Part shown: positions 33,782-43,658 of the stretch, in pieces | Layout of the letters: every line of letters starts with the position of its first letter | Position numbering within the stretch: the first letter of the stretch is position 1 | Source: Phocaeicola abscessus CCUG 55929 | GTDB taxonomy: Bacteria; Bacteroidota; Bacteroidia; Bacteroidales; Bacteroidaceae | Direction: 5' to 3' | DNA length: 64,000 bases | NCBI RefSeq assembly: GCF_000312445.1 | Contig: NZ_HE997182.1 | Coordinates: forward strand, 62,001-126,000 | Translations under genes and position numbers: made by a program | Notes under the pieces: generated by a model | What the model saw: only the letters and a program-made list of their open reading frames with translations | What the model was told of the DNA's origin: nothing | Database searches by the model: none

Positions 33782-36028
33782 ATGATCAACCCTATTGTTA
33801 AAACAATCGAGCTCCCTGATGGAAGAACCATCACGCTCGAAACGGGAAAGCTGGCAAAACAGGCAGACGGTTCTGTTATGCTTCGCATGGGTAACACCAT
33901 GTTGCTTGCTACTGTTTGTGCAGCAAAAGATGCAGTTCCCGGTACAGATTTCATGCCGCTCCAAGTAGATTACAAAGAAAAGTATTCGGCATTCGGACGT
34001 TTCCCCGGCGGATTTACCAAGCGCGAAGGCAAGGCTTCCGATTATGAAATCCTGACAAGCCGACTCGTGGATCGGGTGCTCCGCCCGCTTTTCCCCGAGA
34101 ATTTCCACGCCGAGGTATATGTGAACATCATTCTTTTCTCAGCCGACGGCGTCGATATACCGGATGCCCTGGCCGGTCTGGCGGCTTCGGCTGCCTTAGC
34201 TGTTTCCGACATACCTTTCGAAGGACCGATCTCCGAAGTTCGCATAGCCAGAATCGACGGACGGTTCATCATCAATCCGACTTTCGAACAGCTTGAAAAA
34301 GCCGATATGGACCTGATGGTAGGCGCTACCTACGATAACATCATGATGGTAGAAGGCGAGATGAACGAAGTGAGGGAAGAAGATTTATTGAATGCCCTGA
34401 AAGTGGCTCACGAAGCGATCAAGACGCAATGCAAGGCACAAATAGAGCTGTCGGAAGTAGTCGGATCGACGACGAAACGCGAATACGATCACGAAGAAAA
34501 CGACGAAGACTTGCGAAAAGCCGTGCGCAATGCCTGCTACGAAAAAGCATACCAATTAGCCTCTTCCGCCATTACCAATAAGCATTTGCGTGAAGATTCG
34601 TTCCAAGCCGTAGTCGATGAGTTCAAAGCGCAGTATTCGGAAGAAGAGCTCGAAGAGAAAGAAGCTATGATCGATCGGTATTACGCAGCAGTCGAACGAG
34701 AGGCCATGCGTCGCTGCGTCCTGGACGAAGGGAAACGTCTCGACGGACGGAAAACGACGGATATCCGCCCTATCTGGTGCGAAGTCAGTCCACTACCGGG
34801 CCCTCACGGATCAGCCATCTTCACTCGCGGCGAGACCCAATCCCTGTCCACTTGCACGTTGGGAACAAAATTGGACGAGAAGACCATCGACGACGTGTTA
34901 AACCAAACCAAACAGCGTTTCTTATTACACTACAACTTCCCTCCTTACGCAACCGGTGAGGCAAAAGCGCAACGCGGCGTCGGACGACGGGAGATCGGAC
35001 ACGGTCATTTGGCGTGGCGCGCCTTGAAAGGACAAATTCCTACCGATTATCCGTACACCATTCGTATTGTTTCCGACATTCTCGAATCAAACGGCTCCTC
35101 CTCAATGGCCACTGTTTGCGCAGGCACCTTATCGTTAATGGACGCCGGTGTTCCGATCAAGAAGCCGGTTTCGGGCATCGCTATGGGGTTGATCAAGGAC
35201 GACAATAGCGATAAATATGCTGTGCTTTCGGATATCCTCGGCGACGAAGATCACCTGGGTGATATGGACTTTAAGGTGACGGGCACGCGTGACGGTATTA
35301 CGGCTACGCAAATGGACATCAAATGCAACGGACTGTCTTATGAAATCCTGGGCAAAGCCTTAGCCCAAGCCAAGGCCGGTCGCGAATTCATCCTCGGCAA
35401 ATTGACTGAGACGATGGCGGAACCTCGCCCTGAATTGAAACCGCATGCACCTCGTATAGAGACCATGATCATTCCGAAAGAATTTATCGGCGCCGTCATC
35501 GGCCCCGGCGGAAAGATCATCCAGAACATGCAAGAAGTGACCGGAACGACCATCACCATTGAAGAACAGGAGGACGGCGGGCATATCGAAGTCGCTGCTT
35601 CGAACAAACGGAGCATCGACGACGCGATGCGCATGATCAAAGGCATTGTCGCCGTTCCAGAAGTGGGTGAAGTGTACGAAGGAAAGGTGAGGTCAATCAT
35701 GCCTTACGGCGTATTCGTGGAATTTTTGTCTGGCAAGGACGGGTTGCTTCATATCTCCGAGATGGACTGGAAACGTTTAGAAACGATCGAAGAATCCGGA
35801 TTGAAAGAAGGCGACACCATTAAGGTGAAACTCTTGGATATCGATCCGAAGACCGGTAAATTCAAATTGTCGCATAGGGTGCTGTTACCCAAACCGGAAG
35901 GGCATTCGGAACGTCAGGAGCGCGGAGATCGTCCATCGCACAAAGATCACCGCAACCATAATGACCGCCGGGAGTATCGTCCTAACAAACCGCAGCGTCA
36001 GGAGGAAAACGACGGAAACGATAATTAA
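33782..36028 (+). CDS. pnp: polyribonucleotide nucleotidyltransferase (PNPase)
   Basis: Phosphorolytic 3'-5' exoribonuclease of mRNA decay. The 748-aa protein has two RNase PH domains separated by the helical PNPase domain ([12 protein letters not shown] and GHLAWRALK blocks), a KH domain ([16 protein letters not shown] near 565), an S1 domain ([17 protein letters not shown]) and a charged, His/Arg-rich tail of about 45 residues, a common Bacteroidetes addition. A hairpin at 36056-36091 may end the transcript. Confidence 0.97.
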   Translation: MINPIVKTIELPDGRTITLETGKLAKQADGSVMLRMGNTMLLATVCAAKDAVPGTDFMPLQVDYKEKYSAFGRFPGGFTKREGKASDYEILTSRLVDRVLRPLFPENFHAEVYVNIILFSADGVDIPDALAGLAASAALAVSDIPFEGPISEVRIARIDGRFIINPTFEQLEKADMDLMVGATYDNIMMVEGEMNEVREEDLLNALKVAHEAIKTQCKAQIELSEVVGSTTKREYDHEENDEDLRKAVRNACYEKAYQLASSAITNKHLREDSFQAVVDEFKAQYSEEELEEKEAMIDRYYAAVEREAMRRCVLDEGKRLDGRKTTDIRPIWCEVSPLPGPHGSAIFTRGETQSLSTCTLGTKLDEKTIDDVLNQTKQRFLLHYNFPPYATGEAKAQRGVGRREIGHGHLAWRALKGQIPTDYPYTIRIVSDILESNGSSSMATVCAGTLSLMDAGVPIKKPVSGIAMGLIKDDNSDKYAVLSDILGDEDHLGDMDFKVTGTRDGITATQMDIKCNGLSYEILGKALAQAKAGREFILGKLTETMAEPRPELKPHAPRIETMIIPKEFIGAVIGPGGKIIQNMQEVTGTTITIEEQEDGGHIEVAASNKRSIDDAMRMIKGIVAVPEVGEVYEGKVRSIMPYGVFVEFLSGKDGLLHISEMDWKRLETIEESGLKEGDTIKVKLLDIDPKTGKFKLSHRVLLPKPEGHSERQERGDRPSHKDHRNHNDRREYRPNKPQRQEENDGNDN

Positions 36029-36055
36029 GCATCATCCGATGGTACAAAACCCGAA

Positions 36056-36091
36056 GCGGCTGCATCGAAACGAAAGTTTTGGTGCAGCCGC
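36056..36091 (+). terminator. hairpin after pnp
   Basis: GCGGCTGCA (36056-36064) pairs with TGCAGCCGC (36083-36091). No long T run follows, so it may act mainly to stabilise the 3' end. Confidence 0.5.
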
Positions 36092-36124
36092 TCGGCATTA
36101 ATGCTCCTCCGCAACAATTTCAGA

Positions 36125-36147
36125 CCCCGGCAGAATGCCTGCCGGGG
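36125..36147 (-). terminator. hairpin after rubredoxin gene
   Basis: CCCCGGCAG pairs with CTGCCGGGG around a 5-base loop, 25 bp beyond the rubredoxin stop codon. Confidence 0.55.
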
Positions 36148-36171
36148 CATCCAGATTACCTTTAAAGGATA

Positions 36172-36336
36172 TCAATCCTCCTGGACCTCGAAATCCTCCT
36201 TGCCTACCCCGCAGAGAGGGCAAACGAAATCGTCCGGAAGATCTTCGAAAGCCGTACCCGGCGCGATGCCGTTATCGGGATCGCCTACTGCGGGATCATA
36301 CACCCAACCACATACTGTGCAAACATACTTTTTCAT
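36172..36336 (-). CDS. rubredoxin
   Basis: A 54-aa electron carrier. The iron-sulfur cysteines are Cys6, Cys9, Cys39 and Cys42 in [10 protein letters not shown] and [10 protein letters not shown], with the usual [15 protein letters not shown] between them. It has its own promoter (-7 at 36375-36382). In anaerobes rubredoxin feeds peroxide and superoxide reductases or rubrerythrin; no such partner is adjacent here. It is convergent with pnp. Confidence 0.96.
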   Translation of the reverse strand: MKKYVCTVCGWVYDPAVGDPDNGIAPGTAFEDLPDDFVCPLCGVGKEDFEVQED

Positions 36337-36374
36337 CTTGTCAAATTAAAATTGTTAGTAATTAGTATTCGTAA

Positions 36375-36382
36375 CAAAGATA
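36375..36382 (-). promoter_or_regulatory. -7 element of rubredoxin promoter
   Basis: TATCTTTG on the minus strand, just past the end of the sirtuin gene and 39 bp before the rubredoxin ATG. Confidence 0.55.
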
Positions 36383-36405
36383 AACGATTTAGAAAAATCT
36401 ACCTC

Positions 36406-37107
36406 TCAGTCGCCTATGACTTTTATAAATTCTTCCATCCCTTCGGAAGCGCCTTTACGGATGACACGCACTTTTCTGCCCGAGGGTATCGCGACTTCTT
36501 TCGGATCGATCAAATAAACCGGAACGTCATAAGGCACATAATTCAACAGCCCTGCCGCAGGATATACATTCAGAGAAGTACCGATAATCAGAAAAATATC
36601 AGCTCGTTCCACACAACGAACGGCATCTTCGATTTTAGGGACCGCCTCACCGAACCAGACGATGAAAGGGCGCAACTGACTGCCGTCGGCGGCTTTATCG
36701 CCGATCTTCACCTCCCATTCTTCCGGTCGAAGCGTTCGGATATACTCCGGATTATTGGGTTGATCGGTGGAAGTAACCTTCGTCAACTCTCCGTGCAGGT
36801 GAATCACGTTTTTACTGCCTGCACGCTCGTGCAGATCGTCCACATTCTGAGTAATGACCGTTACCTCATATGCTTTTTCCAGTCCGGCTACCAATTCATG
36901 GCCTTTATTCGGCTTGGCATCCTGGAGCTGTTTACGACGCTTGTTATAGAAGTCGATGACCAACCGGGGATCCCGTTCGTACCCTTGCGGAGTAGCCACA
37001 TCTTCCACGTTATACTGTTCCCATAGCCCGCCGGAATCGCGGAATGTACTGAATCCGCTTTCGGCGCTCATGCCCGCTCCCGTTAAAACCACCAATTTTT
37101 TCATCAT
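36406..37107 (-). CDS. SIR2-family NAD-dependent deacylase without zinc cysteines
   Basis: Removes acyl groups from protein lysine using NAD. The 233-aa protein has GAGMSAESGFSTFRD, the TQNVDDLHERAG block and catalytic His105 in HLHGEL. The region after it (residues 108-150), where class III sirtuins carry two CxxC zinc pairs, has no cysteine, so the zinc module is lost, as in a group of bacterial sirtuins. A -7 element (TATTTTTG, 37146-37153) lies 39 bp upstream. Confidence 0.9.
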   Translation of the reverse strand: MMKKLVVLTGAGMSAESGFSTFRDSGGLWEQYNVEDVATPQGYERDPRLVIDFYNKRRKQLQDAKPNKGHELVAGLEKAYEVTVITQNVDDLHERAGSKNVIHLHGELTKVTSTDQPNNPEYIRTLRPEEWEVKIGDKAADGSQLRPFIVWFGEAVPKIEDAVRCVERADIFLIIGTSLNVYPAAGLLNYVPYDVPVYLIDPKEVAIPSGRKVRVIRKGASEGMEEFIKVIGD

Positions 37108-37145
37108 GCGATCCTCCCGCTTTTATTGAATATGACTCTTTGCAA

Positions 37146-37153
37146 CAAAAATA
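37146..37153 (-). promoter_or_regulatory. -7 element of sirtuin gene promoter
   Basis: TATTTTTG on the minus strand, 39 bp before the start; weak -33. Confidence 0.45.
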
Positions 37154-37197
37154 GGAAAAATTTGCCAGCAATTCTCCAATCATTCAAATAAAACTTC

Positions 37198-37205
37198 TAC
37201 CTTTG
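37198..37205 (+). promoter_or_regulatory. -7 element of FKBP operon promoter
   Basis: TACCTTTG, 39 bp before the first FKBP gene. Confidence 0.55.
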
Positions 37206-37243
37206 CAATTCAGATAAAAGAATCGGTTAAAGCGATAAAAAAC

Positions 37244-37828
37244 ATGGACAAATTCAGTTATGCGATGGGAATGGGCATCGGCCAGAATTTACTGAGCATG
37301 GGAACGAAAGACTTAAACATCGACGACTTCGCCCAAGCCATCAAGGATATATTCGCTCACCGAAAAACGCCCTTGACGTTTACAGAAGCTCAAGATATCG
37401 TAAACAGCTATTTTTCAAACATGGAAGCGAAGCTCAACGAAGAGCGAATCCGGAAAGGAAAAGCATTCTTGGAAGAAAACCGAAAACGCACGGAAATCGT
37501 TACGCTGCCGAGCGGGTTGCAATACGAGATCCTAAGCGAAGGGAACGGAAAGAAACCGACAGTTACCGATCGTGTCAAATGCCATTACGAAGGGACCCTG
37601 ATCGACGGCACGGTATTCGACAGCTCCGTCCAGCGCGGCGTCCCCGCCGTATTCGGCGTCAGCCAAGTCATCAAAGGCTGGACCCAAGCGCTTCAGCTGA
37701 TGAACGAAGGTTCCAAATGGCGCCTATACATCCCTGCCGACCTCGCCTACGGGGCCCAGCAAGCGGGCGAACTCATCCCTCCTTACAGCACCTTGATTTT
37801 CGATATCGAATTAATACAAATCATATAA
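37244..37828 (+). CDS. FKBP-type peptidyl-prolyl isomerase, no signal peptide
   Basis: A 194-aa protein: a FkpA/FklB-type N-terminal dimerisation domain (SYAMGMGIGQNL, short relative to E. coli FkpA) and a C-terminal FKBP domain (CHYEGTLIDGTVFDSS, GVSQVIKGWTQAL, LAYGAQQAGELIPPYSTLIF). It catalyses proline cis-trans isomerisation. No signal sequence is seen, so it should be cytosolic. The next gene, 16 bp downstream, is a lipoprotein paralogue, and the two are probably one operon. Confidence 0.92.
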   Translation: MDKFSYAMGMGIGQNLLSMGTKDLNIDDFAQAIKDIFAHRKTPLTFTEAQDIVNSYFSNMEAKLNEERIRKGKAFLEENRKRTEIVTLPSGLQYEILSEGNGKKPTVTDRVKCHYEGTLIDGTVFDSSVQRGVPAVFGVSQVIKGWTQALQLMNEGSKWRLYIPADLAYGAQQAGELIPPYSTLIFDIELIQII

Positions 37829-37844
37829 TTAAAAAACAAAAAAA

Positions 37845-38714
37845 ATGAGAAAACTGATTTATTTCGCAGCCCTTATCGCTGCAGCGGGGCTGGCCTCCTG
37901 TAATGCTCAAGCTCCCAAAGCTTCACTCCAAGACGGTGTCGATACTCTCTCGTACATGATCGGCATCGCCAATACGCAAGGTCTGGACATGTACGTCTCT
38001 CAGCAGCTCGGCATCGACTCGACCAACATGGCCCACTTCCGACGCGGCGTGCAAGAAGGAATGACAAAAACATCGAAAGCCGACGAAGCTTACTTAGCCG
38101 GAGTGCAGATCGGACAACAGGTAGCAGGACGCATGTACGAAGCGATAAACGACCGCATCTTTGCCGGCGACTCTACCCAGAAATTAAGTAAAAACAATAT
38201 CCTGGCCGGTTTCATCGATGCCATGAAGAATAAGGCGAAGGTCAGCGTCGACAGCGCTACGGCCTACGTGGACGCTCAGACGAAAATCATCAAACACAAA
38301 GCCAACTTGGTGAAATATGCCGACAACAAGGCCGCCGGCGAGAAATTCCTGGCAGAGAACGCCAAGAACGACAGCGTGAAAACCACGCCGAGCGGTCTGC
38401 AATACAAAATCCTGAAGGTAGGCAAGGGTCCCGTCCCAGCCGACTCCTCGTCCGTGAAAGTGCATTACAGAGGAACGCTGATCGACGGTACGGAATTCGA
38501 CAGTTCTTACCAGCGTTCGGAACCGGCGACTTTTCGTGCCAATCAGGTCATTAAAGGATGGACGGAAGCGTTGACGATGATGCCCGTCGGCTCCAAATGG
38601 ATGGTGTACATCCCCCAAGAATTGGGTTACGGAGAAAACGGCAGCGGCGCCAAGATCAATCCTTTCTCCGCCTTGATTTTCGAAATCGAATTGATCGGTA
38701 TCGACAAGAAATAA
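37845..38714 (+). CDS. FKBP-type peptidyl-prolyl isomerase, lipoprotein
   Basis: A 289-aa lipoprotein (lipobox GLASC, Cys19). A helical FkpA-type dimerisation domain occupies about residues 30-165, and the FKBP domain about 180-286 (VHYRGTLIDGTEFDSS, FRANQVIKGWTEAL, LGYGENGSGAKINPFSALIF). It should assist folding of periplasmic or outer-membrane proteins. It is the paralogue of the preceding cytosolic-type enzyme. A strong terminator follows. Confidence 0.92.
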   Translation: MRKLIYFAALIAAAGLASCNAQAPKASLQDGVDTLSYMIGIANTQGLDMYVSQQLGIDSTNMAHFRRGVQEGMTKTSKADEAYLAGVQIGQQVAGRMYEAINDRIFAGDSTQKLSKNNILAGFIDAMKNKAKVSVDSATAYVDAQTKIIKHKANLVKYADNKAAGEKFLAENAKNDSVKTTPSGLQYKILKVGKGPVPADSSSVKVHYRGTLIDGTEFDSSYQRSEPATFRANQVIKGWTEALTMMPVGSKWMVYIPQELGYGENGSGAKINPFSALIFEIELIGIDKK

Positions 38715-38745
38715 ACCGCCCATGGTTTTTAATTGATTGATAAAG

Positions 38746-38779
38746 GCTGCCCTTTTGAATGGAAACTCAAAAGGGCAGC
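38746..38779 (+). terminator. terminator of FKBP operon
   Basis: 13-bp perfect stem GCTGCCCTTTTGA with TCAAAAGGGCAGC and an 8-base loop. The gap to the porin gene continues to 39079; it has GC-rich palindromic text (CTCCCTTCGCAGGGGAG near 38885) and the porin promoter, but no gene. Confidence 0.75.
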
Positions 38780-39042
38780 TGTCTTGCTGCCCCTACTCCT
38801 CCTTCCTCTTACGATCCAAAGGAAAAATTTTTCAAAATAACCCGCTTCCCCCTGAGACTCGGGATGAGGAGCTTTTAATGCTACCTCCCTTCGCAGGGGA
38901 GCTGCCACGGAGCGCCCCGAGGGCCAGGAATAAGTTATTTTTCCGATACGGAACGTTTCGGGGTCTTGGCGAAATGTTCGCCAGCATCTCCGATCGATGC
39001 GGAGAAAGGCAAAAAACAGTAGGATTGTATCGAAAGATGCAC

Positions 39043-39050
39043 TACCTTTG
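39043..39050 (+). promoter_or_regulatory. -7 element of porin promoter
   Basis: TACCTTTG, 30 bp before the porin ATG. Confidence 0.55.
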
Positions 39051-39079
39051 CACGACACTAACAATAACGATATGCCTCT

Positions 39080-40195
39080 ATGGAAAAATACCGCCGAATC
39101 ATAGGATCGTTTCTCTTTCTGCTGGTCGCCCCCGCGATACACGCAGGCGACGGACCGACGCTGGGCGGACGCCTCTTTATCGATGGCGGATGGTACGCGG
39201 GCGCTCCCAAGGGATTCCATTCGGGCGTAGCCATTACCGATGTGCGCCTGACAGGGAAATACCGCTGGAACGACGGCTGGTATGCGAAGATGGACATCTC
39301 GTTCGCAAGGAATCAGATCCGGTTGAAGGATGTCTTTATCGAGAAGACAATCGGACGGCACATCTTTCGCACGGGCTACATGTTAGGATTCTTCAGTTTA
39401 GACCAATCTTCGAGCAGCAACGATTTCTTGTTCCTCACCGCCTCGAACTGCGCCGAGACCTTTTACTTCGGCCGACGACTCGGTGCCTCCTATACGTTGA
39501 ACCTTCCAACGTACTACGCTTCGGCAGGCGTATTTTGCGGCGACGGCGTATGGACCGATCAGAAAACGGAACAGGGTTACAATGCCTCGGTACGCTTCGT
39601 CTTCCGTCCGTACCACGACATCGGGAAATTGTTCCATATCGGAAGCGGAGCCGTATTCCGCGTGCCCGACCGCCACGAAGAAGCAACCTCTCGGCTGATC
39701 ACGTTAAAAAGCAAAGCTAATACGTCCCTCCCCGCCCCTTCGCTGTTCGCCCTCCCGGTGGATCATGTCCGCCGGCAATGGCAATGGAACATAGAAACAT
39801 TCGCGCAGGACGGAGCGTTTTTCGTTCAGGCGGAATACATGAAGGTGTGGATTGAGCGATACCCACACCCCGCCTTTTGCGGGCAAGGCACTTATGTGGA
39901 AGGAGGCTGGGTGGTGAAAGGTTCCGTTTTGGGTTACAATCCCGTCGATGCTTTGCCCGTCTGTGCGTCAGGACCCGAGGCGCTCATCCTCTTCGGACGC
40001 TTCAATTATACCGACTTGAACGATCGCGTCTTCCGAGGAGGTCGTTTGCACGATCTCTCCGTCGGGGCGAATTACTACCTGAACAGGAACCTGATCTTCC
40101 GGTTCAACTATTCGCACCAGTGGGCCGATGCCCAGTCGACTGTCGGCAAAACGAATTGGGGTCTGTTCCAATCGCGCATTCAATTTCGTTTTTAA
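39080..40195 (+). CDS. porin, phosphate-selective porin O/P-like
   Basis: A 371-aa outer-membrane beta-barrel: signal peptide MEKYRRIIGSFLFLLVAPAIHA, alternating amphipathic strands and a terminal Phe (SRIQFRF). The start of the barrel (GRLFIDGGWY, KYRWNDGWYAKMDISFAR) is like the OprP/OprO group of Bacteroidetes. It is likely a passive channel, perhaps for phosphate or other anions; substrate is inferred from family only. It ends 11 bp before the next gene on the same strand. Confidence 0.75.
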   Translation: MEKYRRIIGSFLFLLVAPAIHAGDGPTLGGRLFIDGGWYAGAPKGFHSGVAITDVRLTGKYRWNDGWYAKMDISFARNQIRLKDVFIEKTIGRHIFRTGYMLGFFSLDQSSSSNDFLFLTASNCAETFYFGRRLGASYTLNLPTYYASAGVFCGDGVWTDQKTEQGYNASVRFVFRPYHDIGKLFHIGSGAVFRVPDRHEEATSRLITLKSKANTSLPAPSLFALPVDHVRRQWQWNIETFAQDGAFFVQAEYMKVWIERYPHPAFCGQGTYVEGGWVVKGSVLGYNPVDALPVCASGPEALILFGRFNYTDLNDRVFRGGRLHDLSVGANYYLNRNLIFRFNYSHQWADAQSTVGKTNWGLFQSRIQFRF

Positions 40196-40206
40196 CATTG
40201 ATCCTG

Positions 40207-40710
40207 ATGAGAAGAGCTACCCGCGAAGTGACTGATTTCGATCAACAAGTAGAGATCATGAAAGCGTCCGACGTCTGTCGCATCGCTTTCAACGGAGCAG
40301 AAATTCCTTACATCCTTCCGCTGAACTTCGGCATCGAAGTGATCGACGGCGTCGTTTACCTGTATTTTCATGGCGCGAAAGAAGGCATGAAGTACGATTA
40401 TATCCGGGAACATCCGATCGTCGCCTTCGAGATGGATTGCCGACACCGGCTGCTATTCCGTGACGACGCGCAATATTGCACCATGGCCTATGCCAGTGTC
40501 ATAGGGAAAGGCCGAATAGAGCTGCTCCCCGACGAAGAAAAGGTACATGCTCTGATCCTGTTGAACGCCCACTATCATCCGGACGGCTTCCCGGTCAACC
40601 TAAAATCCGTTCCCGCTACGACGGTGATGCGGTTAACGGTCCTCGAGATGACGGCCAAGAGCAACCTACACAAACTGAACGACCCGAATATGCACGGCTT
40701 GGACGAGTAG
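40207..40710 (+). CDS. pyridoxamine 5'-phosphate oxidase-like flavin-binding protein
   Basis: A 167-aa protein with the split-barrel FMN-binding fold (MRRATREV, CRIAFNGAEIPYILPLNFGI, YFHGAKEGMKYDYIREHP, VIGKGRIELL). This branch is usually annotated as nitroimidazole resistance (NimA/NimB-like) or general flavin reductase; I cannot assign a substrate, and close relatives often lack resistance activity. It follows the porin gene by 11 bp and might be cotranscribed, though the functions are unrelated. Confidence 0.85.
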   Translation: MRRATREVTDFDQQVEIMKASDVCRIAFNGAEIPYILPLNFGIEVIDGVVYLYFHGAKEGMKYDYIREHPIVAFEMDCRHRLLFRDDAQYCTMAYASVIGKGRIELLPDEEKVHALILLNAHYHPDGFPVNLKSVPATTVMRLTVLEMTAKSNLHKLNDPNMHGLDE

Positions 40711-40789
40711 CGAACCATTTGCGGGAAGCTGACATACGCGTCGAGGCGCTCCGTTTAGGAGCGCCTCGACGACATCGGTTCAAAACCCT

Positions 40790-41794
40790 CTATTTCACTT
40801 CGAAAATATCGTTCGTCAATAACAGCTCGTCGAAGTTATGGTATTTCTTCTTTCCTTTCACTTCCTCGATCTGTTCTTCCACCGCTTCGTTGTAAGTCGG
40901 AGCCGTTACATCCCTGATCACTCCCAAGGCGACGGGGAAGTCCGGTCCTTCCATCAAAGCGAGCTTCAACTGCAACGTATTGTCCATGCAATGGGCGTCG
41001 TGCACGAGGATATTCTGCTCGCTGACACCGTCTTCGCCCAAGCGGACGACCTTCAGTCCGAAACCACTCTGCATCAGCCCGAACTCCCGGTTCTCACCGA
41101 AAAGCATCGGTTTTCCGTGCTCCAGATAGATCGCGTTTTTGACCCGACCTTCTTTCGTATAGACGGCATCGTAGGCGCCATTGTTGAAGATCACGCAGTT
41201 CTGCAAAATCTCGCAGACGGAAGTCCCCTTATGTTTCATCGCCGCCTGCAGGATCTCAACCGTTCCCTGCGCGTCGCTGGCGACGGAGCGGGCGAAAAAA
41301 CGTCCTCTTGCCCCGAAACAGAGTTCCGCCGGGTGGAACGGATCCTCGACCGTCCCGTAAGGGGAGGATTTGCTGACGAATCCCCTGGGAGAGGTCGGCG
41401 AATATTGGCCTTTCGTCAAACCGTAAATGCGATTGTTCAACAGAATCACATTGATATCGATATTACGACGGACGGCATGGATGAAATGATTCCCGCCGAT
41501 AGCCAACCCGTCGCCGTCGCCCGAAACCTGCCAGACGGTCACATCCGGACGTACGACCTTCAGCCCCGTAGAAATGGAGGCGGCGCGGCCGTGAATGGTC
41601 TGCATGGCGTACGTATGCATATAATAAGGCAACCGGCTGGAACAACCGATACCTGAAATCACAGCAGTATGATGAGGAGCGATGCCTAACTCGGACATCG
41701 CTTTATGCAGCGAAGCCAGGAAAAAATGATCGCCGCACCCCGGACACCAACGAGGTTGTCCTTTCTTAAAATCGTTGATTGTATATTCGCTCAT
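40790..41794 (-). CDS. korB: 2-oxoglutarate:ferredoxin oxidoreductase beta subunit
   Basis: Thiamine-diphosphate subunit of 2-oxoacid:ferredoxin oxidoreductase. The 334-aa protein shows CPGCGDHF near residue 18 (FeS ligand), the ThDP motif VSGDGDGLAIGGNHF and LLNNRIYGLTKGQYSPTS. With korA it interconverts 2-oxoglutarate and succinyl-CoA using ferredoxin, often in the reductive direction in anaerobic Bacteroidales. korA precedes by 16 bp. No ferredoxin or delta subunit gene is found beside the pair in this window. Confidence 0.93.
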   Translation of the reverse strand: MSEYTINDFKKGQPRWCPGCGDHFFLASLHKAMSELGIAPHHTAVISGIGCSSRLPYYMHTYAMQTIHGRAASISTGLKVVRPDVTVWQVSGDGDGLAIGGNHFIHAVRRNIDINVILLNNRIYGLTKGQYSPTSPRGFVSKSSPYGTVEDPFHPAELCFGARGRFFARSVASDAQGTVEILQAAMKHKGTSVCEILQNCVIFNNGAYDAVYTKEGRVKNAIYLEHGKPMLFGENREFGLMQSGFGLKVVRLGEDGVSEQNILVHDAHCMDNTLQLKLALMEGPDFPVALGVIRDVTAPTYNEAVEEQIEEVKGKKKYHNFDELLLTNDIFEVK

Positions 41795-41810
41795 GGTCTT
41801 ACGTCTTGAA

Positions 41811-43658
41811 TTATAAAGATAAAATATGATTGAAAGAGGCGACCAACTCGCTCACCTGGAACGGCTGTCCCTTTACTTCGTTATACTGATACGGTACGAA
41901 ACAATCGACTTTCATACGCAGATAGGCGGCGAACTGACCTAAATTCTGCTCGGCCACCACCACTTTCCTATACCGCTTCAACACTTCCGCCGTATTCTTC
42001 GGCAACGGGTTCAGGTATTTGAACTGCGCCAAAGCCACTTTCTTCCCCTCTTTCTTCATCTCCGTCATCGCCGAATACAAATGTCCGAACGTACTGCCGA
42101 AACCGACGATCAACAAGTCGGCATCCTCCTTATCGCCTAACACTTCTACGTCGGGAACGGGAATGCGAGCGACTTTCTCGGCACGGAGGCGGCACATCTT
42201 ATCGTGATTCTCCGGATCTGTCGAGATGGCGCCCGTATCGCTATCTTTCTCCAAACCGCCGAGGATATGCGTATATCCTTCCCGCCCCGGAACAGCCCAA
42301 TAACGGACGCACGTGTCGGGATTGCGCAGATAAGGTGCATAATGTCCTCGCTGCTCCGGCGTCGCATACGGCGGACGGATTTCCGGATACGCGGATAAGT
42401 CCGGCAAACGCCACGCGCTCGAACCGTTCGCAATGAACCCGTCGGTCAGCAGGATAACCGGAGTCAGATGCTCCAGCGCTATCTTGCAGGCCAGATAAGC
42501 GGTATCGAAACAGTCGGTCGGAGAGATTGCCGCAATCACCGGCATCGGAGATTCGCCGTTCCGGCCGAACAAAGCCTGCAGCAAATCGGTCTGCTCCGAC
42601 TTCGTAGGCAGTCCTGTCGACGGTCCGCCGCGCTGGACATCGATAATGACCAAGGGCAATTCGGTAATCACGGCCAAGTTCATCGCCTCCGACTTCAGGC
42701 ACACTCCCGGCCCGGAAGTAGAAGTCACGGCCAAGGCCCCGCCGAAAGCAGCGCCTATGGAAGAGGCACAACCGGAGATCTCGTCTTCGCACTGGACGGT
42801 AATTACGCCCAGCGATTTATGTTTAGCCAACTCATGCAGGATATCCGTAGCCGGGGTGATGGGGTAAGAGCCCAGATAAAGCTTCAATCCCGCCCGTTCC
42901 GCAGCGGCGATCAACCCGTAAGCGGTCGCCTTGTTGCCGCTGATATCCATGTACTTTCCCGGAGCTTTCGTCTTCGATTCGATCTTATAAGTATGAGCGA
43001 CAGATGCATGGGTATTATGCCCGTAATCATAGCCGGCCCGAATCACCTTCACGTTAGCTTCGGCAATCTCCGGCTTTTTGACAAACTTCCCGCGCAGGAA
43101 GGCGGCGGCGGCCTCGAGGTCGCGGTTGAACAGCCAGCAAACCAACCCCAAGGCGAACATGTTCCGGCACTTCAACATCGATTTGTTATCCATACCCGAA
43201 TCAGCTAGGCAATCCTTCACCATCTTGGTAATGGGAGCGGCGATCACGTCTTGTCGGATACCCATTTCTTCGATAGGATTATCCGTCTTGAACGCTGCTT
43301 TCTTCAAATCCGATTCCTTGAAGCTATCCGTATCGATAATGATACAAGCCGTAGGTTTTGCAAACTGATACTGCGTTTTCAGCGCCGCCGCATTCATCGC
43401 TACCAGCACGTCGCACTTGTCGCCCGGGGTGTAGACCTTCTCGGCGCCGATGTGGATCTGAAAGCCCGATACGCCGTTCAAAGAGCCTTGCGGAGCACGA
43501 ATATCCGCCGGATAATCCGGAAAGGTACTGATGTCATTTCCAACCGTCGCGGAAATATTCGAAAAAATATTTCCCGCAAGTTGCATACCATCGCCTGAAT
43601 CGCCTGAGAAACGGACAACCACCTGATCCAGTTCCTTGACAACCATTTCATCTGTCAT
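41811..43658 (-). CDS. korA: 2-oxoglutarate:ferredoxin oxidoreductase alpha (gamma-alpha fused) subunit
   Basis: A 615-aa protein: the N-terminal gamma domain (VVVRFSGDSGDGMQLAGNIF, about residues 8-190) is joined to the alpha domain with the pyrimidine-binding part (SYPITPATDILHEL, SGCASSIGAAFGGA, TSTSGPG). The ATG at 43658 (MTDEMVVKEL) is used; the frame is open upstream to 43766, but that stretch does not look like the family. It forms the catalytic complex with korB. The gap to 44024 holds no gene I can support. Confidence 0.93.
   Translation of the reverse strand: MTDEMVVKELDQVVVRFSGDSGDGMQLAGNIFSNISATVGNDISTFPDYPADIRAPQGSLNGVSGFQIHIGAEKVYTPGDKCDVLVAMNAAALKTQYQFAKPTACIIIDTDSFKESDLKKAAFKTDNPIEEMGIRQDVIAAPITKMVKDCLADSGMDNKSMLKCRNMFALGLVCWLFNRDLEAAAAFLRGKFVKKPEIAEANVKVIRAGYDYGHNTHASVAHTYKIESKTKAPGKYMDISGNKATAYGLIAAAERAGLKLYLGSYPITPATDILHELAKHKSLGVITVQCEDEISGCASSIGAAFGGALAVTSTSGPGVCLKSEAMNLAVITELPLVIIDVQRGGPSTGLPTKSEQTDLLQALFGRNGESPMPVIAAISPTDCFDTAYLACKIALEHLTPVILLTDGFIANGSSAWRLPDLSAYPEIRPPYATPEQRGHYAPYLRNPDTCVRYWAVPGREGYTHILGGLEKDSDTGAISTDPENHDKMCRLRAEKVARIPVPDVEVLGDKEDADLLIVGFGSTFGHLYSAMTEMKKEGKKVALAQFKYLNPLPKNTAEVLKRYRKVVVAEQNLGQFAAYLRMKVDCFVPYQYNEVKGQPFQVSELVASFNHILSL

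Noticed and set aside
38729..39361. 210-codon minus-strand frame in the same gap
   Set aside because: Overlaps the porin start and its promoter; no recognisable protein.
38737..39720. 327-codon plus-strand frame across the FKBP-porin gap
   Set aside because: Overlaps the signal peptide and barrel of the porin in another frame, includes a terminator hairpin, and has an Arg-rich shadow composition.
40207..40710. Nitroimidazole resistance gene (nim)
   Set aside because: The protein is of the same flavin-binding superfamily, but I cannot show the nim-specific residues, so only a general PPOX-fold call is made.
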